From the NCBI GenBank assembly GCA_020636075.1, contig JACJYO010000003.1:496001-560000 (forward strand): 64,000 nucleotides of DNA, in the 5' to 3' direction. Positions 8,157-16,335 of this stretch are shown here, piece after piece; position 1 is the first letter of the stretch, and every line of letters starts with the position of its first letter. This stretch comes from Lewinellaceae bacterium. Its GTDB lineage: Bacteria > Bacteroidota > Bacteroidia > Chitinophagales > Saprospiraceae. Below the pieces are notes generated by a model. That model worked only from the letters and a program-made list of their open reading frames with translations. It was not told the origin of the DNA and did no database searches. Position numbers and translations under genes: made by a program.

Positions 8157-8423
8157 ATGACACAACTCAGCTGCCAGGTTGAGCGGGTACAGGACCTTTG
8201 CAGCATTTCTGAACCTAAACCTGTAGTTCCTATGAAATTTGAGTACAATTTATCGGTTGGCGAATGTGTTCTTTCCTTCTTCATGATGATGGCCGTTATC
8301 ATTCTGGGTATTTTCACCGGGCAAATTTGGCTGGCTGTATTTGGTTTGCCACTCTTTTTGCGGGGCCTGTTGGGCTGGTGCCCGCTTAAAACTTTTTTAC
8401 AGAACCAGGGTAAAGCAAAATAA
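8157..8423 (+). CDS. Small membrane protein, DUF2892-like
   Basis: An 88-residue protein with one or two hydrophobic segments (about residues 38-54 and 56-72). The C-terminus reads 'GLPLFLRGLLGWCPLKTFL', which has the GWCPL pattern of the DUF2892/YgaP-type inner-membrane family. An internal ATG at 8232 gives a 63-residue protein closer to the usual family length and may be the true start. The extra N-terminal part contains two Cys residues. It is the first gene of a plus-strand run leading into the MbnP/MbnH genes, 97 bp before the next one. Function unknown. Confidence 0.6.
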   Translation: MTQLSCQVERVQDLCSISEPKPVVPMKFEYNLSVGECVLSFFMMMAVIILGIFTGQIWLAVFGLPLFLRGLLGWCPLKTFLQNQGKAK

Positions 8424-8520
8424 AGCGATTAGCAGAAGATTGATCCTGATCGCTTAGGTTTCCAGAAGTCTGCTATTTGCAGACAGCTAAAAAGTGGCGG
8501 CTACGCTTACCTTTACAACT

Positions 8521-8904
8521 GTGAAACAGCTCGCATGTTTGATATTGGTATTAATTGTTTTTGCCCAGAGTTCGGTCCGAACCGTCTGGACATTGCATTA
8601 CCAATGGAATAAGGCGGAATACCTTCGAGCATGTGAGAATAAAAACCGGCCGGAGTTGCATTGTGACGGGAAATGTTATTTGAAAAAACGCCTGACAACA
8701 ACGCAGCAGGGGCCTCGGGCGCCTCAACTGCCGGAAAGTTTCTTTTCTCAAAAAGAAGCACTGCTGTTTTTTGAAGCATTTGGCAATTTTAGTCTGAAAA
8801 GGAGGCTGCATAGTGTCGCTCCGGCATTTCCGCCCTATGCTTTTTACTTACCAGAATCGCCCGATTTCGCTATTTTCCACCCACCAGCTTTGAGAAAAGG
8901 ATAA
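8521..8904 (+). CDS. Small signal-anchored Cys-containing protein of the copper cluster
   Basis: A GTG start at 8521 gives 127 residues beginning with 'MKQLACLILVLIVFAQ', a signal peptide or signal anchor. An alternative GTG at 8494 would add nine residues. The mature part holds a compact motif, 'ACENKNRPELHCDGKCYLKKRL' in part (three Cys and one His within about 17 residues). I recognise this as a conserved pattern in short Bacteroidota proteins that sit next to metal-related genes. The Cys/His spacing suggests metal or redox activity outside the cytoplasm (inference). It is 37 bp upstream of the next cluster gene. Confidence 0.65.
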   Translation: MKQLACLILVLIVFAQSSVRTVWTLHYQWNKAEYLRACENKNRPELHCDGKCYLKKRLTTTQQGPRAPQLPESFFSQKEALLFFEAFGNFSLKRRLHSVAPAFPPYAFYLPESPDFAIFHPPALRKG

Positions 8905-8941
8905 AACAATTTCTCAAATTTTCTCATTTCAAATCTGAAAT

Positions 8942-9847
8942 ATGCGAACACTGTTCCTTGCAGTGGCCTTTCTGGCGTGTTTGTCGGAAATGGCCGCCTG
9001 CGATGTGTGTGGTTGTTCGGCTGCGGGAAATTATTTCGGTATTCTGCCCGGGTTTCACCGGAATTTTGTCGGATTGCGTTGGACCACGGAATCCAGTCGG
9101 ACAGCATTGAGTCCGGATGCGCTACGTCGTGGTCAAATACATTCGATGGAGCAATTCAACACCCTGGATATCTGGGCCCGGATGTATGTGGCGCCCCGTT
9201 GGCAGTTGTTGCTAACAGTGCCTTACCGCAATAGCCGACAAACCGAAAGCGGCCGAACAACTCAGGTCAATGGCTTGGGCGACATATCGGTATACTCCAG
9301 TTACTTATTGCTGGATGGTGCCGAAAGCAGCCAAAGCGCCTGGAACCACACACTCAATATTGGCGGCGGGGTGAAATTGCCTACCGGCCGCCAGGATAAA
9401 ATAGCAGCCGACGGCTCACGCGCACACCCAAACCTGCAAACGGGCACGGGAAGCACCGATATCCTCGCTACACTTGCCTATGTCATTCGGCGCAATGGCT
9501 GGGGCGGCGCAGCAGATCTCCAGGCACGGCTGACTACTGCCAACGCCCGGCATTACCGCTTCGGGAACCGGTTGAGCGGTTCCATTAAATTTTTCTACTG
9601 GTCCAATCCGGGTGCAGTTTCGCTGCTACCGCATGTCGGCCTTTTTGTTGACGCCGCGGCGTCGGATACCGACCGCGGCGACCCAATTGACGGCAGTGCG
9701 GGTATTACCGGTTATGGCATTGTGGGACTTGATGTTTACGCCGGAAGGTTTTCGACCGGCCTGAGCTTTCAGCCTCCCCTTTGGCAAAGCCGGGGTACAG
9801 TGCAGCCGCGCAACCGATGGACCATTTCAGTGAATTATATTTTTTAA
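8942..9847 (+). CDS. Outer-membrane beta-barrel-like protein with CxxCxC N-terminus
   Basis: The 301-residue product starts with a signal peptide ending at 'EMAAC', which may be a lipobox, followed at once by CDVCGCS (Cys20, Cys23, Cys25). The rest alternates amphipathic strands and Gly/Asn turns ('NIGGGVKLPTGRQD', 'TGTGSTDILATLAY'). It ends in an aromatic 'ISVNYIF', the usual last strand of an outer-membrane barrel. The pattern fits porin-like 'transporter' proteins of Bacteroidota. The Cys cluster at the mature N-terminus could bind copper or another soft metal (inference). It precedes the MbnP gene by 23 bp, so the two are almost certainly co-transcribed. Confidence 0.8.
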   Translation: MRTLFLAVAFLACLSEMAACDVCGCSAAGNYFGILPGFHRNFVGLRWTTESSRTALSPDALRRGQIHSMEQFNTLDIWARMYVAPRWQLLLTVPYRNSRQTESGRTTQVNGLGDISVYSSYLLLDGAESSQSAWNHTLNIGGGVKLPTGRQDKIAADGSRAHPNLQTGTGSTDILATLAYVIRRNGWGGAADLQARLTTANARHYRFGNRLSGSIKFFYWSNPGAVSLLPHVGLFVDAAASDTDRGDPIDGSAGITGYGIVGLDVYAGRFSTGLSFQPPLWQSRGTVQPRNRWTISVNYIF

Positions 9848-9870
9848 CCTATTCAATACACAAACCTATC

Positions 9871-10683
9871 ATGCAAAAATTCAAAATGGGCTTGCTCGCC
9901 CTGCTGGTTTTAACTACATTTTTTGTAGCCTGTAAAGACGACGAAGACGATGAGCTTTCCGGCTTTGCCGATGTGGAAATCGAATTCGACAACCGCGCAG
10001 GCGATGCCTCCTTGGTATTTGGAACGGAATACACCAATGCTGCCGGTGAAAAACTGACGTTTTCCACCTTCAATTATTTCGTGAGCAACTTCGTGCTGGT
10101 AAAAGCGGACGGCAGCGAATACGTAGTACCCAAAGATTCCAGTTACTTCCTCTGCAAACATGATGATCCGGACAGCCGCGAAGTGGTGCTGAAAAACGTA
10201 CCGGCCGGCGACTACACTGGCCTGAAATTCATGATCGGCGTAGACAGTACGAAAAGTGTCAGTCCAATTACTGAGCGCACCGGCGTACTTGACCCGGCCA
10301 CCGGCGCCAGCGGCATGTACTGGAGCTGGAATGCCGGCTATATTTTTGTCAAAATAGAAGGCACCTCGCCGCAGGCACCACTCGACCCAGGCACCGGCGA
10401 GAATACCTTCCAGTACCACACCGGCCTCTTTGGTGGCTATGATAGCCCGACGCTGAACAATCTGAAAACGGTATCACTGGAAACACATCAGGGTGAGCCG
10501 GCCAAGGTGCGCCGCTCGGGTGGTCCGCATTTTCACCTGTATGTTGACGTGCTGGAAATGTTCACCGCGCCGACAAACGTGAGCGTTGCCACAAACCCGA
10601 CTTCCCATGCCGGCCCTTATTCAAAAACGGTGGCCGATAATTATGCTGATATGATCACGCTCGATCATGTGCACAACCCCTGA
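9871..10683 (+). CDS. mbnP: MbnP-family copper-binding lipoprotein
   Basis: A 270-residue lipoprotein (lipobox VAC, Cys21) of the MbnP family. In Methylosinus MbnP, copper(I) binding depends on oxidation of the first Trp of a WxW motif to kynurenine by the partner MbnH. The same motif stands here as GMYWSWNAGY, with Trp151 and Trp153. Possible copper ligands are Met149 and His residues in the 'GGPHFHLYVD' segment near residue 215. Which residues bind cannot be fixed without a structure. An acidic run (DDEDDE) follows the lipid-anchored Cys. The MbnH homologue lies two genes downstream on the same strand, which is strong support. It should act in the periplasm or outer-membrane face in copper storage or delivery. 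No methanobactin biosynthesis gene is seen. Confidence 0.9.
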   Translation: MQKFKMGLLALLVLTTFFVACKDDEDDELSGFADVEIEFDNRAGDASLVFGTEYTNAAGEKLTFSTFNYFVSNFVLVKADGSEYVVPKDSSYFLCKHDDPDSREVVLKNVPAGDYTGLKFMIGVDSTKSVSPITERTGVLDPATGASGMYWSWNAGYIFVKIEGTSPQAPLDPGTGENTFQYHTGLFGGYDSPTLNNLKTVSLETHQGEPAKVRRSGGPHFHLYVDVLEMFTAPTNVSVATNPTSHAGPYSKTVADNYADMITLDHVHNP

Positions 10684-10790
10684 AGCCTTATTTCTGTTAT
10701 ACTGAAAGCGCGTACGCCGTACCTAACCGGGTGCGGTGTGCGCAATTTTACTACTTCAAGAACAGGTTTCAGACGGGCAAAAACAGATCT

Positions 10791-11183
10791 ATGAAACAGT
10801 TTTTATATCTCCTGACTTTTCCCCTTCTCCTGTTTTCCTGCCGGCCTGCGCCACCGGAAACCTTACCCCTGCCAACAGAAATTTGTGTAACTACGGTGCA
10901 CCACAAATGGCCAATTCCTGATGCAACTATTTATGTGAAATACAACGCCGACAGTTTTCCGGGGTATGAACAACCGGCATCTTACTTCGATGTAATTTTC
11001 AAAACCGGAAAGGATGCGCATGGCTGCCTGGCGCCGGTGCCGGAAGGGCGCCACTGGTTGGTTGCACTGGGTTACGACAGCATTCACTACCCCTATGATG
11101 TTTTGGGTAATTTGCCTGTCACCATTTCACTCGATGGCACGGCCAAACTTGATACCATGCTTTATGTCACGGAAAAACATTGA
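10791..11183 (+). CDS. Small lipoprotein between mbnP and mbnH
   Basis: The 130-residue product has a lipoprotein signal (LFSC, Cys17) and a compact beta-rich mature domain. 'PIPDATIYVKY' and a later 'GCLAPVPEGRHWLVALGYD' resemble one repeat of a carboxypeptidase-regulatory-like or transthyretin-like fold. Start at the ATG at 10791 is fixed by the signal sequence. It ends 10 bp before mbnH and begins 107 bp after mbnP. In that gap lies an imperfect hairpin (about 10708-10743). Its place inside the cluster suggests a part in the same copper process. Its function is unknown. Confidence 0.75.
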   Translation: MKQFLYLLTFPLLLFSCRPAPPETLPLPTEICVTTVHHKWPIPDATIYVKYNADSFPGYEQPASYFDVIFKTGKDAHGCLAPVPEGRHWLVALGYDSIHYPYDVLGNLPVTISLDGTAKLDTMLYVTEKH

Positions 11184-11193
11184 ACCCGAACTT

Positions 11194-12228
11194 ATGCGTA
11201 CTTCCTGGTTTTATCCACTGCTCCTTACCGTGCTGGTTCTGAATGGTTGCAAAAAGGACGACCCCAAACCTATCTTTGAAGGGCCGTTTCTGCCATCCAA
11301 CTTCCCCCAGCCTGCCTATGACCTCAGTCAAAACCCCGTGACAGAAGCCGGTTTTACCCTGGGTAAAAAATTGTTTTACGATCCAATCCTGAGTCGCGAC
11401 AACACCATTGCCTGCGCAGATTGTCACATTTCTTATGCAGCGTTCAGCCACCCCGATCACCCCACGAGCCACGGGATCGATGGCCTGTTTGGCCGCCGCA
11501 ATGCTTTGCCGGTGCAAAATATGTTGTGGAAAACCGGTTTTTTCTGGGACGGTGGCGTCCCCAATCTCGATTTTGTGCCGTTGAATGCCATCCAAAATCC
11601 TGTGGAAATGGATGAATCGCCGGACCAGGTACTGGCCAAATTACAGGCACATCCGGAGTACCCTGCCCTGTTCCGGGATGCCTTCGGGAGCGAAAAAGTG
11701 ACCACGGCCGCGTTTTTACAGGCACTGTCGCAATTTATGGCCATGCTGGTAAGCGCCAATAGTCCCTATGACCACTATGTGCGCAAGGAGCCGGGTGGTA
11801 CCCTGCCGGGCGAGGCGCTGGAGGGGCTGGCTGTTTTTCAGCAAAAATGTGCGAGCTGCCATGCCACCGACCTGTTCACCGATCAGACTTACCGAAACAA
11901 CGGCATTCTCAGTGATTTTACCTTGGATCAGGGCCGCCACGAAGTCAGCACCTTGCCAGATGACATTGGCAAGTTCCGTGTCCCGTCTTTGCGCAACGTG
12001 GCCGTTACCTCGCCGTATATGCACAATGGCAAATTTAAAACACTGGAATCGGTGCTCGACCATTACGATACCGGCGTAAAGGACAGCCCAACCCTTGATC
12101 CGCTGTTACGCCGGGCCGACGGCACCCTGGGGATTCCATTAAGTGCGCAGGAGAAAAGTCAGTTGCTTGCTTTTTTACAAACACTGACTGATGAGGATTT
12201 TGTACGCGACACGCGATTTGCACAATAG
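11194..12228 (+). CDS. mbnH: MbnH-like di-heme c-type oxidase (MauG/CcP superfamily)
   Basis: The 344-residue protein is a lipoprotein (lipobox LNGC, Cys19) of the bacterial di-heme cytochrome c peroxidase/MauG superfamily. Two heme-c motifs are visible, CADCH at 74-78 and CASCH at 219-223. Conserved surroundings are 'GKKLFYDPILSRDNTIAC', 'GFFWDGG', 'NPVEM' and 'PSLRNVAVTSPYMHNG'. MbnH enzymes form high-valent iron and oxidise a Trp of MbnP to kynurenine. The co-encoded MbnP with an intact WxW motif makes this role more likely than plain peroxide reduction. The frame is open upstream, but the ATG at 11194 gives a proper lipoprotein signal. Heme attachment implies export and cytochrome c maturation. 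Confidence 0.88.
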   Translation: MRTSWFYPLLLTVLVLNGCKKDDPKPIFEGPFLPSNFPQPAYDLSQNPVTEAGFTLGKKLFYDPILSRDNTIACADCHISYAAFSHPDHPTSHGIDGLFGRRNALPVQNMLWKTGFFWDGGVPNLDFVPLNAIQNPVEMDESPDQVLAKLQAHPEYPALFRDAFGSEKVTTAAFLQALSQFMAMLVSANSPYDHYVRKEPGGTLPGEALEGLAVFQQKCASCHATDLFTDQTYRNNGILSDFTLDQGRHEVSTLPDDIGKFRVPSLRNVAVTSPYMHNGKFKTLESVLDHYDTGVKDSPTLDPLLRRADGTLGIPLSAQEKSQLLAFLQTLTDEDFVRDTRFAQ

Positions 12229-12393
12229 TACCGGTTCTCCATCCGCATTGAACATTGCAAAATAAAACCGGATTCTTTTTTTACCAACATTCCCCAATTG
12301 CGCACAAAGTGCCGTTTCTTTGCAGGCGAAATTAAATTCAAGGCCGGTAACTTTACGAATGAAATACTGCGCATTTTTAAAAAAAATAAAAGC

Positions 12394-12431
12394 ATCCTCC
12401 ACACGTATTCAGCGTCTGGAGGATTTTTTTT
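12394..12431 (+). terminator. Terminator after the mbnPH cluster
   Basis: The stem ATCCTCCA / TGGAGGAT with an inner ACG/CGT pair and a following T8 tract forms a clear intrinsic terminator. It lies 165 bp after the mbnH stop and 62 bp before pyrH. It ends the cluster transcript or, if a promoter lies just upstream (TAACTTTA at about 12346), could attenuate pyrH. Confidence 0.85.
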
Positions 12432-12493
12432 GCCCAAAATGCACACTCCGGCACCAATATTGAACTGCTTTTAACTACAAACAAGGTTTGCCA

Positions 12494-13207
12494 ATGACGC
12501 GCAAGTACAAACGCATTTTGTTAAAACTTTCCGGCGAAAGCCTGATGGGGCAACAGCGGTTCGGCATCGCCGCCGATATGCTCCAGCATTATGCCCATCA
12601 AATCAAAGAAATGCGCGACCTGGGTGTCGAAATCGCCGTGGTCATTGGCGGTGGCAACATTTTTCGCGGTATCCAGTCGGAAGGCTCCGGCATCGAGCCC
12701 GTAACGGGCGACTACATGGGCATGCTGGCCACAGTGATCAATGGCCTCGCACTCCAAAGTGCCCTGGAAAGTCTGGGCGTGTACACCCGTCTGATGACCG
12801 CCCTGAAAATGGAAAACATCGCCGAACCCTACATCCGCCGCCGCGCCATCCGCCACCTGGAAAAAGGCCGGGTGGTCATCTGTGCCGCGGGTACCGGCAA
12901 TCCGTACTTCACTACCGACAGCGCCGCCGCGCTGCGCGCTAATGAGATCAGCGCCGATGTGATCCTCAAAGGCACCCGCGTAGACGGGATCTATACCGCC
13001 GACCCGGAAAAAGACCCCGGCGCCATCAAGTTTGAACGGCTAACCTTTGCCAAAGTCATCAGCCTGGGCCTCGAAGTGATGGACATGACGGCTTTCACAC
13101 TCTGCCGCCAAAACAACATGCCCATCATTGTGTTCGACATCAACTCGCCCGACAACCTGCGCCGCATTGTAACCGGCGAAGAAGTCGGCACTTTAGTGGA
13201 AGGCTAG
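12494..13207 (+). CDS. pyrH: UMP kinase
   Basis: The 237-residue protein is bacterial UMP kinase of the amino-acid kinase fold, making UDP from UMP and ATP. Visible motifs are the N-terminal 'KRILLKLSGESLMG', the Gly-rich 'VVIGGGNIFRG' and 'AAGTGNPYFTTDSAAALRA'. The C-terminal 'DGIYTADPEKDP' nucleotide-binding region is also present. A TTG two codons upstream is a weaker start. In many bacteria the order is rpsB-tsf-pyrH-frr. Here the copper cluster separates tsf from pyrH, and an exonuclease gene follows instead of frr. Confidence 0.96.
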   Translation: MTRKYKRILLKLSGESLMGQQRFGIAADMLQHYAHQIKEMRDLGVEIAVVIGGGNIFRGIQSEGSGIEPVTGDYMGMLATVINGLALQSALESLGVYTRLMTALKMENIAEPYIRRRAIRHLEKGRVVICAAGTGNPYFTTDSAAALRANEISADVILKGTRVDGIYTADPEKDPGAIKFERLTFAKVISLGLEVMDMTAFTLCRQNNMPIIVFDINSPDNLRRIVTGEEVGTLVEG

Positions 13208-13257
13208 CGGCTTTTTTAACCCGGTATATTCGCGGGTACACTGGAAAATCCATTTTC

Positions 13258-14022
13258 ATGACGATTACCTCCTATAACATCAACGGCCTGCGCTCGGCGA
13301 TTTCCAAAGGTTTTATGGACTGGCTGAGTAAAGAGCAATTTGACATCGTTTGCTTGCAGGAAATTAAAGCATTACCCCAGGATATTCCCCTTCTGGAACT
13401 GGAAGCAATGGGCTACAATCACTATTGGCATACTGCCGAAAAAAAAGGGTATAGTGGCCTGTTAACGCTTTGCAAGCAAAAACCGGATAACGTGGTAGCG
13501 GGTTGCGGCATGGAAAAATACGACCGGGAAGGGCGTATTCTGCGCACCGATTTTGGCGACTGGACGCTGCTTAACTGCTATTTCCCCTCCGGTACAACCG
13601 GGGAAGAACGCCAGGCTTTTAAAATGGAGTTTCTCGACGACTTTTTCCATTGGGTTCAGGACTTGAAAAAGGAGCGCTCCAATCTGATTGTTGTTGGCGA
13701 CTACAATATTGCGCATACCGAGCAGGATATTCACAACCCTAAAAGCAATAAAAACAGCAGCGGCTTCCTGCCCGAAGAGCGCGCCTGGATGACCAAATGG
13801 TTTGACAATGGTTTCACAGATGCGTTCCGGTACAAACACCCGGAAGCGCAGGAATACAGCTGGTGGAGTTTTCGGGCCAATGCCCGCGCCAATAACAAAG
13901 GCTGGCGCATCGACTACCAATCTGTCACCGACGGGCTTGCCGCCAACATCGTCGACGCACGGCAACTTACTACAGTGGTGCACTCCGACCACTGTCCGGT
14001 CTGGATGGAAATTGATTTGTAG
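13258..14022 (+). CDS. Exonuclease III-family AP endonuclease
   Basis: The 254-residue product is a Mg2+-dependent nuclease of the ExoIII/APE1 group, which cuts at abasic sites in DNA repair. It has 'SYNINGLRSA', the metal-binding Glu in 'VCLQEIKA', and 'NCYFPSG'. The catalytic Asp/Asn pair is in 'VVGDYNIAHTEQDI', and the C-terminal His in 'VVHSDHCPVW'. The 'WWSFRANARANNKGWRIDY' loop is characteristic of the Xth branch. It starts 50 bp after pyrH and is convergent with the next gene. The xth symbol is likely but the exact orthology was not tested. Confidence 0.92.
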   Translation: MTITSYNINGLRSAISKGFMDWLSKEQFDIVCLQEIKALPQDIPLLELEAMGYNHYWHTAEKKGYSGLLTLCKQKPDNVVAGCGMEKYDREGRILRTDFGDWTLLNCYFPSGTTGEERQAFKMEFLDDFFHWVQDLKKERSNLIVVGDYNIAHTEQDIHNPKSNKNSSGFLPEERAWMTKWFDNGFTDAFRYKHPEAQEYSWWSFRANARANNKGWRIDYQSVTDGLAANIVDARQLTTVVHSDHCPVWMEIDL

Positions 14023-14027
14023 AACCG

Positions 14028-14984
14028 CTATTTTTTTCCGTCAACAAGAAAACGATCGTCGGTCAGGGCGTGCAAAAATGCCTCCAGATCAACTTTTTCC
14101 TGCTCGGTCAGGCCAAGCGGTTTGGCCAGAAGAGTATCCCGGTTAAAACTGTGCGTGACAAACTTGTCGGGTTGGTCGTAGTAGTCGATCACTTCCCGGA
14201 GCGTGTTGAAGGAACCGTCGTGCATGTAGGGCCCCGTTACGGCGATATTGCGCAAGCCGGGCACCTTGAACTTCCCGAGGTCCGCAGAATCTTTTGTAAT
14301 GGCAAATCGCCCCGGGTCGTTGTATTTTTTTCCGTCGAACAGGCCGATATTCCGGAACTCATCGCCGGTAAAATCCGGGGAGAAGTGGCAGTCGAAGCAC
14401 TTGCCTTTGTTCATCAGCACCTGCCGGCCCCGTACTGCCGATGCCGACATGGCCGTTGCATCGCCCTGCATCCAACGGTCGAAGGGTGTGTCGGCTGTTT
14501 CCAGGGTGCGCACGAAGGATGCCAGTGCATCAGCCAGCGTCAGGGTGTCGGGTTCGCGCCCGTAAATGGCCTTGAAATAAGCCTGGTAGCGCGCACTCTG
14601 GCGCAGGCGTTCCAGTGCAACCGGCATCGGCAGGTTCATTTCCACCGGATTTTCAATTGGCTGTACTACTTGCTGCTCCAGGGTGCCGGCGCGGCCGTCC
14701 CAAAAAAAGGCCGACCGGGCGCTCATGTTCGTAATTGCCGGGGTATTGCGGGTGCCGGCTTGCCCGTCGACGCCAAAACTTACCGCCGTAGTGTCCGAAA
14801 ACGCAAAAGCCGGAATATGGCAGGAGGCGCAGCTGACACTTTGGTCTGAAGACAAAATCGGGTCTTCAAACAGCAAACGCCCCAGGTCTTCGCTGCTCAT
14901 CGGCGCTTTGGCAACTGGCTGGTAGGCTGTTGCGAAAATAAAAAAGCCCGCAAAGAGGCTCAGATACAGGTAAATACGATGCAT
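14028..14984 (-). CDS. Second di-heme cytochrome c peroxidase/MauG-family protein
   Basis: A 318-residue exported protein with an N-terminal signal ('YLYLSLFAGFFIFATAYQ') and two heme-c motifs, CASCH (52-56) and CFDCH (196-200). Family hallmarks 'SAFFWDGRAGTLEQQ', 'NPVEM' and 'PGLRNIAVTGPYMHDG' are present. It has no lipobox, unlike the mbnH product, and no MbnP gene beside it. It is most likely a periplasmic peroxidase that reduces H2O2 with electrons from cytochrome c, though a MauG-like oxidase role cannot be excluded. The frame extends 40 codons upstream, but the ATG at 14984 gives the signal peptide. It converges with the exonuclease gene, leaving a 5-bp gap. Confidence 0.88.
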   Translation of the reverse strand: MHRIYLYLSLFAGFFIFATAYQPVAKAPMSSEDLGRLLFEDPILSSDQSVSCASCHIPAFAFSDTTAVSFGVDGQAGTRNTPAITNMSARSAFFWDGRAGTLEQQVVQPIENPVEMNLPMPVALERLRQSARYQAYFKAIYGREPDTLTLADALASFVRTLETADTPFDRWMQGDATAMSASAVRGRQVLMNKGKCFDCHFSPDFTGDEFRNIGLFDGKKYNDPGRFAITKDSADLGKFKVPGLRNIAVTGPYMHDGSFNTLREVIDYYDQPDKFVTHSFNRDTLLAKPLGLTEQEKVDLEAFLHALTDDRFLVDGKK

Positions 14985-15081
14985 AACGGGTGCAAAGATA
15001 CGGATGCTGAGGGTAGTCTGGGTAGGGTTTTCGTCATTCGAACGTATGCCTTTGGTCATGCTGAATAGCAGCGCTACCCGG

Positions 15082-15684
15082 CTACGCGTCCAGGTCATAG
15101 GCAATTTTCATCCAATCCAACATTTCAGAATCCGGTAGCACTCCGGGAGCGAGTTCAAAGCGGTGGGTAATGCGGTCGCCTTTTTGCAGCCCGCCAGTAT
15201 CTACAAGCCGGGGGGACAACTGCCCTGAAAATCCTTTCAGGCACAAACCCAACTCCAGGCGCCCTTTGGTGGCAGGTTTAATTTGAGCAAAAACGTGATT
15301 CCGGTAAAGCGGAACTATCGTAGCACAAGGGCTAATCTTAACCTCCGGAAAATGTTCTATGGCTTTGGAAATCAAATAATCATGCGCAGGTCGCAACGAT
15401 TCTTTGCCTGCATACATGGCCTCTACATAGCCGGCGGCCGCTTCCAGATAGGCCGCTACATCAGTATTTTCGAAACCTTTCCCAACGGAGCGTTCGGCAA
15501 GCATGGAGGCAGTTGTTTGACCCAATGCATGATTTTTCTTCAACCAGTCGCGCCGTTCCCGATCAGTGGCTGGGCCTTCTTTTTTCAACAAGGCAAGCCA
15601 TTCGTCCAGGCTGCGCCCGGTTTTTGCTTTAAGGTTGCGCAAGATGGCCTGTGCATACACAACGGATGGGTGCGTGGAGTACAT
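15082..15684 (-). CDS. DUF4287/DUF5655-like protein
   Basis: The 200-residue cytosolic protein has an N-terminal DUF4287-like helical domain ('LKAKTGRSLDEWLALLKKEG', about residues 14-75). Its C-terminal half looks like DUF5655 ('ATIVPLYRNHVFAQIKPATKGRLELGLCL' region, about 120-195). Proteins of this architecture are widespread but uncharacterised. It starts at the ATG at 15684 and lies 97 bp upstream of the peroxidase gene on the same strand, with no evidence of a shared function. Confidence 0.75.
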   Translation of the reverse strand: MYSTHPSVVYAQAILRNLKAKTGRSLDEWLALLKKEGPATDRERRDWLKKNHALGQTTASMLAERSVGKGFENTDVAAYLEAAAGYVEAMYAGKESLRPAHDYLISKAIEHFPEVKISPCATIVPLYRNHVFAQIKPATKGRLELGLCLKGFSGQLSPRLVDTGGLQKGDRITHRFELAPGVLPDSEMLDWMKIAYDLDA

Positions 15685-15814
15685 ACTCGATTGATTTGCT
15701 TATTGACGAGTGTCAACCATTGAAAAAATTGAAACGATAAACTGAAATGAACCGGCTATTACACTGAGTCGACGAATGCATCCAATATTAGACAAGCGAA
15801 ACCGACGTTTCAAC

Positions 15815-16297
15815 TCATCGTGTCAACACATCAATCACCGTTTTCACCGCCACAAAAATAGGCTCCCGGCCTTCTTTGGTGACCAGCGCCTGGGGATTGT
15901 CTTCATCTTCCAGCACGGCTTCTTCGGCAAAAGCCAGCAAATCTTCCTGCGGCGTGTTTTCAAAAAACGGGTTCAGGCGATCGCGAAATTTTTTAGCCGT
16001 GCTCGCCTCCAGGACTTCATAATTTTTCTCTTCGGCCTCCCCGATCACTTCTTCGGGCACCGTTTCGACAGGTCCGTTTACCTTTCGGTTGGCCAACCAG
16101 ACGATTAGAGCGAGGTATTGCATAAACCCCTGCTCGTCGTCGCTAAGCAGGTGGAAGTTATCTTCATTGAACAGATAAGCCATCAAAACAGGTTGCTCTT
16201 CAGCAAACTCTTCCATGTGGCGCTCCGTTTGTTCATCGCTTAGCGAATCCAGGAGATCAATGATCGAGTCGATAATTTTTTCAGAAACAAATTTCAT
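15815..16297 (-). CDS. Conserved acidic protein of unknown function
   Basis: The 160-residue product has no signal peptide or membrane segment. It is strongly acidic (many Asp/Glu runs such as 'SDEQTERHMEEFAEEQP') and predicted to be mainly helical. I do not recognise a named domain. Clean codon usage, a good -7 promoter box 31 bp upstream and sensible spacing to both neighbours support a real gene. It may be a small soluble partner protein; nothing more can be said. Confidence 0.75.
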   Translation of the reverse strand: MKFVSEKIIDSIIDLLDSLSDEQTERHMEEFAEEQPVLMAYLFNEDNFHLLSDDEQGFMQYLALIVWLANRKVNGPVETVPEEVIGEAEEKNYEVLEASTAKKFRDRLNPFFENTPQEDLLAFAEEAVLEDEDNPQALVTKEGREPIFVAVKTVIDVLTR

Positions 16298-16327
16298 GTA
16301 TCAGCAGGGGTAATTGAAAAGGGGCGA

Positions 16328-16335
16328 CAAAAATA
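16328..16335 (-). promoter_or_regulatory. Candidate -7 box of the acidic-protein gene
   Basis: TATTTTTG on the minus strand matches TAnnTTTG fully and lies 31 bp before the ATG. The -33 region has only a weak match. Confidence 0.45.

Noticed and set aside
12230..12275. First terminator just after mbnH
   Set aside because: Only a 6-bp stem (CCGGTT/AACCGG) around a large loop; the hairpin at 12394-12431 is far stronger.
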